Shown one piece after another: positions 21,796 through 25,584 of a DNA stretch of 25,584 nt. The stretch lies in contig CATZNW010000029.1 of NCBI GenBank assembly GCA_958422185.1, positions 1 through 25,584 of the forward strand, written 5' to 3'. This DNA is from an uncultured Clostridium sp. GTDB taxonomy: Bacteria; Bacillota; Clostridia; Oscillospirales; Acutalibacteraceae. The notes beneath the pieces are model-generated. The model ran no database searches. It was not told the origin of the DNA and saw nothing but the letters and a program-made list of their open reading frames with translations. How positions within the stretch are numbered: position 1 is the first letter of the stretch; each line of letters begins with the position of its first letter. The position numbers and the translations under genes are program-made.

Positions 21796-23382
21796 ATGAA
21801 AGAACTTAAAAATACGCAGCTTCAGCATGTTACTCCGGAAAGTGTCGGTATTAAAAGCGGTGCAATAAAAGCATTTATTGACGAAATAAATGAAAAGAAA
21901 CTTGGCCTCCAGAGTTTTACTGTTGTAAGGCACGATAAGGTATGCGCCCAGGGCTATTTTAAACCGTATTCAAAGGATTATCCTCATGTGCTCTATTCCA
22001 TGAGCAAATCGTTTACATCAACGGCTGTAGGTTTTGCAGTCGCGGACGGACTTCTCAGCATCGGTGATAAAATCTGTAAATTTTTCCCCGAATATAAAAA
22101 CGCAAAACTGCCGCCTAACAATAAGCTTACCGTTGACATGCTGCTGACTATGCGTTCCGACAAGCTTATTACCTTTCTGGACGAAAAAGACAGCCATGAC
22201 TGGATTAAGCAGTATTTTGACGCGCCGTTCTTTGCGCCGCCGGGTACTAAATTTAATTATATTTCTGAAAATACATTTATGCTTTCCGCAATCGTTTCCC
22301 GCGTTACCGGCAAAAGCATTACGGATTACCTTTATGAAAAACTGTTTGAACCGCTCGGCATTGAAAAACCGTTTTGGGAAACGGACGGCAACGGGTACTG
22401 CGCCGGGGGATGGGGGCTTTATATGAAGTCCGAGGATATTGCCAAATGCTTTTTGCCGTATATTCATGACGGCAAGTGGATAGACGGTACTCAGCTCGTT
22501 CCCGCCGAATGGGTAAGGACCGCAACGGCGAAACATACGGATTCCGTTCACGACGGCTACATAGATAATATGTGCGGATACGGGTACCAGTTCTGGCGAA
22601 ATCCCGTATCAGACAGTTTCCGTGCGGACGGCCTTTTCGGGCAGAGATGTTTTATGTTTCCCGGATATGATGCGCTTGTGGTGCTGAACTGCGGTGAATC
22701 GGAAGATTATAAGATCATGAAAGTATTCTGGAAATACTTTCCGGAATGTTTTGAGGACGGCTCACTGCCTGAAAACGAAAAGGCGCACGCCGCTCTTGCG
22801 GAAACGATACAAAGCTGTGCGGTGGAGGATCTGCCTGCCAAGCCCAGAAATGCGTCTGAAGAGCAGGCGGTAAACGGCAGAATCATAAAATGCAAAAGCA
22901 ATAAATACGCTTCCGTCATTTCAATTTCCGTACTTAATATGCTGTATAAAAAGCCGGGTAATATTGACGCTATGAAATTTGAATTTGATGACGCGGGGCT
23001 TGCCTTTACCTGGCGCGAAAAAGAGTATACCAATGTTATACGCGCAGGCATGGACGGCGAATACGCCGTCAGTGAAATAACGCTTGGCGACCTGCACTAT
23101 CATACATATTCCAAAGCGGCATGGCAGGAGGATGGCTCTCTTAAACTTTGGATCAGGCCTGTAGAAACCGCGCATGTAAGGAAGTTTACTTTTGAATTCA
23201 GCGAAGAAAAGGTTAAGATCAAAAATGAAATGAGCCCCACTTTTGAAGAACTCGTAATATATTATCTGACCTTTATGGGCATCCCCGCGAAGCCTAAAAA
23301 TGCTGAAAAATTTATTGAAACTGCGGTTCACGATCTGGGTCTGCCTCTGTTGGAGCCGGATTTCAGCGGAAAATTTGTCTGA
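21796..23382 (+). CDS. Class C beta-lactamase-like serine hydrolase
   Basis: A 528-residue protein of the serine beta-lactamase/penicillin-binding protein fold (class C, esterase EstB-like). The active-site S-x-x-K is S68-M-S-K71 (LYSMSKSFTS), and the second motif is Y155-I-S157 (NYISENT), where lactamases have Y-x-N. The domain ends near residue 330. The remaining 200 residues are a less conserved domain also found in such long hydrolases. No signal peptide is seen, so a cytoplasmic esterase or peptidase is likelier than a drug-hydrolysing lactamase. GGGAGCGG precedes the ATG. The DUF1648 gene follows 18 bases later, suggesting one transcript. Confidence 0.88.
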   Translation: MKELKNTQLQHVTPESVGIKSGAIKAFIDEINEKKLGLQSFTVVRHDKVCAQGYFKPYSKDYPHVLYSMSKSFTSTAVGFAVADGLLSIGDKICKFFPEYKNAKLPPNNKLTVDMLLTMRSDKLITFLDEKDSHDWIKQYFDAPFFAPPGTKFNYISENTFMLSAIVSRVTGKSITDYLYEKLFEPLGIEKPFWETDGNGYCAGGWGLYMKSEDIAKCFLPYIHDGKWIDGTQLVPAEWVRTATAKHTDSVHDGYIDNMCGYGYQFWRNPVSDSFRADGLFGQRCFMFPGYDALVVLNCGESEDYKIMKVFWKYFPECFEDGSLPENEKAHAALAETIQSCAVEDLPAKPRNASEEQAVNGRIIKCKSNKYASVISISVLNMLYKKPGNIDAMKFEFDDAGLAFTWREKEYTNVIRAGMDGEYAVSEITLGDLHYHTYSKAAWQEDGSLKLWIRPVETAHVRKFTFEFSEEKVKIKNEMSPTFEELVIYYLTFMGIPAKPKNAEKFIETAVHDLGLPLLEPDFSGKFV

Positions 23383-23400
23383 ATCAGGGCGGTCATCATT

Positions 23401-24045
23401 ATGAAAGCCAAAAAAGGTTTTTCGCTTTTTGATATATTGATCTCGGCAGTCTGTCTTGCGTCTGCGTTTGCGGGTGCGCTGTTTTATTCAGAACTGCCGG
23501 CAGATCTGCCGGTGCATTTTGATTCGCAATTTCAGGCTGATTCCTATATGAGCAAAAATATTTTTTTGTTTGTAATACCTGTGATTCTTACTGTGCTGGA
23601 AATCGGTGTGATCGTGACACTGAAGGTAAAAGATCCGTTAGGCGAAGGGATTGTCTGGTTCAAACTGTTGATGCCGGCAGTTGATTATTTTATGTATTTT
23701 ATAGTTCTCGGAAATGCGCTCGGTGTTTTGGATAATCCGGGTTTTATCGTCTGCGCTTTATGCTCGTTTTTTATGCTTTTGGCGGGTGCTGTTATTCCTG
23801 CTTTCAGGAAAACCCCCAGGTTTATCCTGCGTATTTTTCCAACGCTTAAAAGGGATACAGTGCTTTATAAGACCCGTATAACTGCCGGAGCTGTCTGGGT
23901 GTGCGCCTCGGGTATTCTGATGGCAATCTCATTCCTGTCTTCGCTTGCGGCGCCGTTTGCCATTTTAATGCTTTGCCTTATAATTCCGCCTGTATATTCC
24001 GTTGCAGCGTATCACAGCGAATATGAATCGGGCGCGAAATCATAA
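23401..24045 (+). CDS. DUF1648 integral membrane protein
   Basis: A 214-residue membrane protein with about five or six hydrophobic helices. The first helix is followed by LPADLPVHFDSQFQADSYMSK (residues 32-52, shown in part), the conserved extracellular loop of DUF1648, in which an invariant LPxxIPxHF-like motif occurs. In Bacillus this domain is found in SdpI, the immunity protein against the SdpC toxin, but most members, including this type, have no proven role. The ribosome binding site (GGGCGG) is weak, fitting coupled expression from the serine hydrolase gene just upstream. A short weak hairpin with a T-run (24095-24115) may end the transcript. Confidence 0.85.
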   Translation: MKAKKGFSLFDILISAVCLASAFAGALFYSELPADLPVHFDSQFQADSYMSKNIFLFVIPVILTVLEIGVIVTLKVKDPLGEGIVWFKLLMPAVDYFMYFIVLGNALGVLDNPGFIVCALCSFFMLLAGAVIPAFRKTPRFILRIFPTLKRDTVLYKTRITAGAVWVCASGILMAISFLSSLAAPFAILMLCLIIPPVYSVAAYHSEYESGAKS

Positions 24046-24194
24046 TTTGATTAAAAAGCCGCTGAATGGAATTATATAACGGTGCAGTGCGGATAACAGA
24101 GATTTGCTGTTTTTGAATGTTTTATTTATCGCTGCGCTGCCTGCACCCGAAAAAACATTAGATTTGGTTCAATGAGCGAAAGAAGGATATTTGC

Positions 24195-25232
24195 GTGATC
24201 AAGCCAAAAAAATTAAAACGCGGGGATAAAATTGCAATCGTCAGTTTATCGTGGGGCGGATTGGGCGATCCTGAATTAATACATAAGTACTATATTGCTA
24301 AGGACAGACTGGAAAATGACTTCGGATTGAAAGTAATTTGCATGCCCCATGCCCTCAAGGGAAGTGAGTTTATTGCAAAAAATCCCAGATTACGCGCACA
24401 GGATCTTATGAATGCATTTAAAGATCCTTCTGTTTCTGCTGTTTTTTGTGCCATCGGAGGGGACGACACGATTCGCACCCTTCCTTATATAGATTTGGAT
24501 GTAATAAGGAATCATCCTAAAATTTTTATGGGATATTCTGACACTACGGTCAATCATTTTATGATGCACAAGGCGGGGCTTGTTTCTTTTTACGGGCCAT
24601 CCGTTATGTGCGAATTCGGTGAATATGTTAAAATGTTTGACTACACCAAAAAATCAGTAGAAGATATTTTATTCGGAACATGGGATCAATACGAATTGCT
24701 TCCAAGCCCCGAATGGACGGATGATTACATTCTTTGGAAAGAAAGCAACATAAATACTCCCCATGCTATGAAAAAAGACTTACACGGATATGAGATCATC
24801 AACGGAAAGGGAATCGTAAAAGGTCATTTGCTTGGTGGCTGTATAGATGTGTTTATGATGGTTAACGGAACAACGATCTGGCCCTCTTTAAATGAATGGT
24901 CAAATGCGATCCTGTTTTTTGAAACCAGTGAGGATAAACCATCCCCTAATTTTGTTTTGTGGGCATTGAGGAATCTGGCGGCACAGGGAATCCTGAGAGT
25001 AATAAACGGAATGATAGTCGGTAAACCCAAAGATGAAACCTATTATGAAGAATATAAAACAGCAATTAGACAGGTAGTTGCTGAAGAAGAACAGTTAACG
25101 GATTTACCTGTAATATATAATGTTAATATAGGGCATGCAAAACCAATAGGTATTCTTCCTTATGGAATTGAAGCGGAATTGAACTGTACTGAAAAAACGA
25201 TTCGCTTTTTGGAATCGCCTACTATATCGTGA
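24195..25232 (+). CDS. S66-family peptidase (LD-carboxypeptidase/MccF-like)
   Basis: A 345-residue cytosolic serine peptidase of family S66. The catalytic Ser is S115 in GYSDTT, on the nucleophile elbow. The Glu and His of the triad fit ETSEDKPSP (about residue 240) and NIGHAKP (about 315). LD-carboxypeptidases recycle murein tetrapeptides. The MccF branch cleaves the acyl-adenylate of microcin C-like antibiotics and so gives immunity. The LFFETSE-x-x-PSP segment resembles MccF-like proteins, so a detoxification role is plausible but not shown. The start is GTG at 24195 with AAGGA seven bases upstream. It is a single gene, ending at a terminator stem-loop that the second mobile element abuts. 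Confidence 0.9.
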   Translation: MIKPKKLKRGDKIAIVSLSWGGLGDPELIHKYYIAKDRLENDFGLKVICMPHALKGSEFIAKNPRLRAQDLMNAFKDPSVSAVFCAIGGDDTIRTLPYIDLDVIRNHPKIFMGYSDTTVNHFMMHKAGLVSFYGPSVMCEFGEYVKMFDYTKKSVEDILFGTWDQYELLPSPEWTDDYILWKESNINTPHAMKKDLHGYEIINGKGIVKGHLLGGCIDVFMMVNGTTIWPSLNEWSNAILFFETSEDKPSPNFVLWALRNLAAQGILRVINGMIVGKPKDETYYEEYKTAIRQVVAEEEQLTDLPVIYNVNIGHAKPIGILPYGIEAELNCTEKTIRFLESPTIS

Positions 25233-25257
25233 TAATGTCGATTATTTAACAATGGAA

Positions 25258-25280
25258 AAGCGGCTGAACATCAGCCGCTT
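25258..25280 (+). terminator. Stem-loop of the S66 gene terminator, T-run displaced
   Basis: A perfect 10-bp stem, AAGCGGCTGA (25258-25267) with TCAGCCGCTT (25271-25280), around ACA. The usual T-run is missing because the repeat element begins at the last base. Confidence 0.8.
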
Positions 25281-25584
25281 CAGCGTGTAGAAAAAGGCGC
25301 AAATTCAGAAAAAAGTGCAGTCCTGCACGCTGAGGAGACTTCGAGAAATCGAGCTGAATTTCGTTTTCTTGCGAGCGGGTGCCGTACAACGGTACTGCCC
25401 CCGAGCAAAAAACGGAAAGTGCAAACGCCGCATGAACACTTGTTTCATGCGGCGTTTATCTGTTGTCAAACGTATTATTTGTTTTTTTAATTAAGGCGTT
25501 TTTCTACTGTTTGTTGTTTTTTCTTTGCTTTGAAAATGTAAAGCATATATCGCGCGGTTCAGCCGACTTTATCGACAGTCTGAA
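25280..25584. mobile_element. 304-bp mobile-like element, copy 2, at window end
   Basis: Same element as 19311-19614, in the same orientation, with two substitutions. It begins exactly at the end of a terminator stem-loop, as copy 1 does. The window stops one base after its right end, so its right flank cannot be seen. A break at this point would be natural if the sequence is a contig that ends at a multi-copy repeat. Confidence 0.7.

Noticed and set aside
1..25584. CRISPR array, rRNA genes or complete insertion sequence with transposase
   Set aside because: I looked for regularly spaced repeats, rRNA segments and DDE-type transposase motifs and saw none.

Overview
The window reads like a chromosomal segment from a low-to-moderate GC, Gram-positive gut-type Clostridium relative, most likely near Ruminococcus/Oscillospiraceae. 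The signs are strong AGGAGG-type ribosome binding sites, a CIRCE/HrcA heat-shock operator, Rho-independent terminators after most units, an AgrA/AgrC-like LytTR two-component system, a DUF1648 membrane protein and a BspA-type leucine-rich surface protein. This placement is inferred from gene content; there is no rRNA or other marker gene to confirm it.

Layout. 1-369 has no convincing gene but several hairpins. 382-3011 is a rightward run of small accessory genes: an unknown acidic protein, a MazG-like pyrophosphohydrolase, the remnant of a NUDIX gene, a GNAT acetyltransferase overlapping a complete NUDIX hydrolase, and a SAM methyltransferase. asnB lies leftward at 3076-4896. A tRNA-Thr/tRNA-Tyr pair with its own promoter and terminator occupies 4974-5229. 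An APH/fructosamine-kinase-like protein and the recombination factor RarA are leftward at 5385-7673. 7770-10788 is a self-contained redox operon: a TetR regulator behind a striking double palindrome, a flavodoxin and two aldo-keto reductases.

10831-16430 is the most interesting region: a LytTR response regulator, its GHKL sensor kinase, then a 21-bp-spaced direct repeat fitting a LytTR operator, a weak -35 promoter, a 1083-residue secreted subtilase with leucine-rich repeats, and a tightly coupled 41-codon peptide gene not covered by ordinary gene-size limits. I read this as a candidate signal-responsive protease/peptide module. Its function is not known to me.

16396-25280 holds an Hsp20 chaperone under CIRCE control, a cytoplasmic GH2 glycosidase, a CapD/FlaA1-type nucleotide-sugar dehydratase, a class C beta-lactamase-like serine hydrolase with a DUF1648 protein, and an S66 (LD-carboxypeptidase/MccF-like) peptidase. 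Two near-identical ~304-bp elements (19311-19614, and 25280 to the window end) have imperfect terminal inverted repeats. Each sits directly against a terminator stem-loop, and the complete copy is flanked by a duplicate of that stem-loop. They look like a non-autonomous mobile element that targets terminators.
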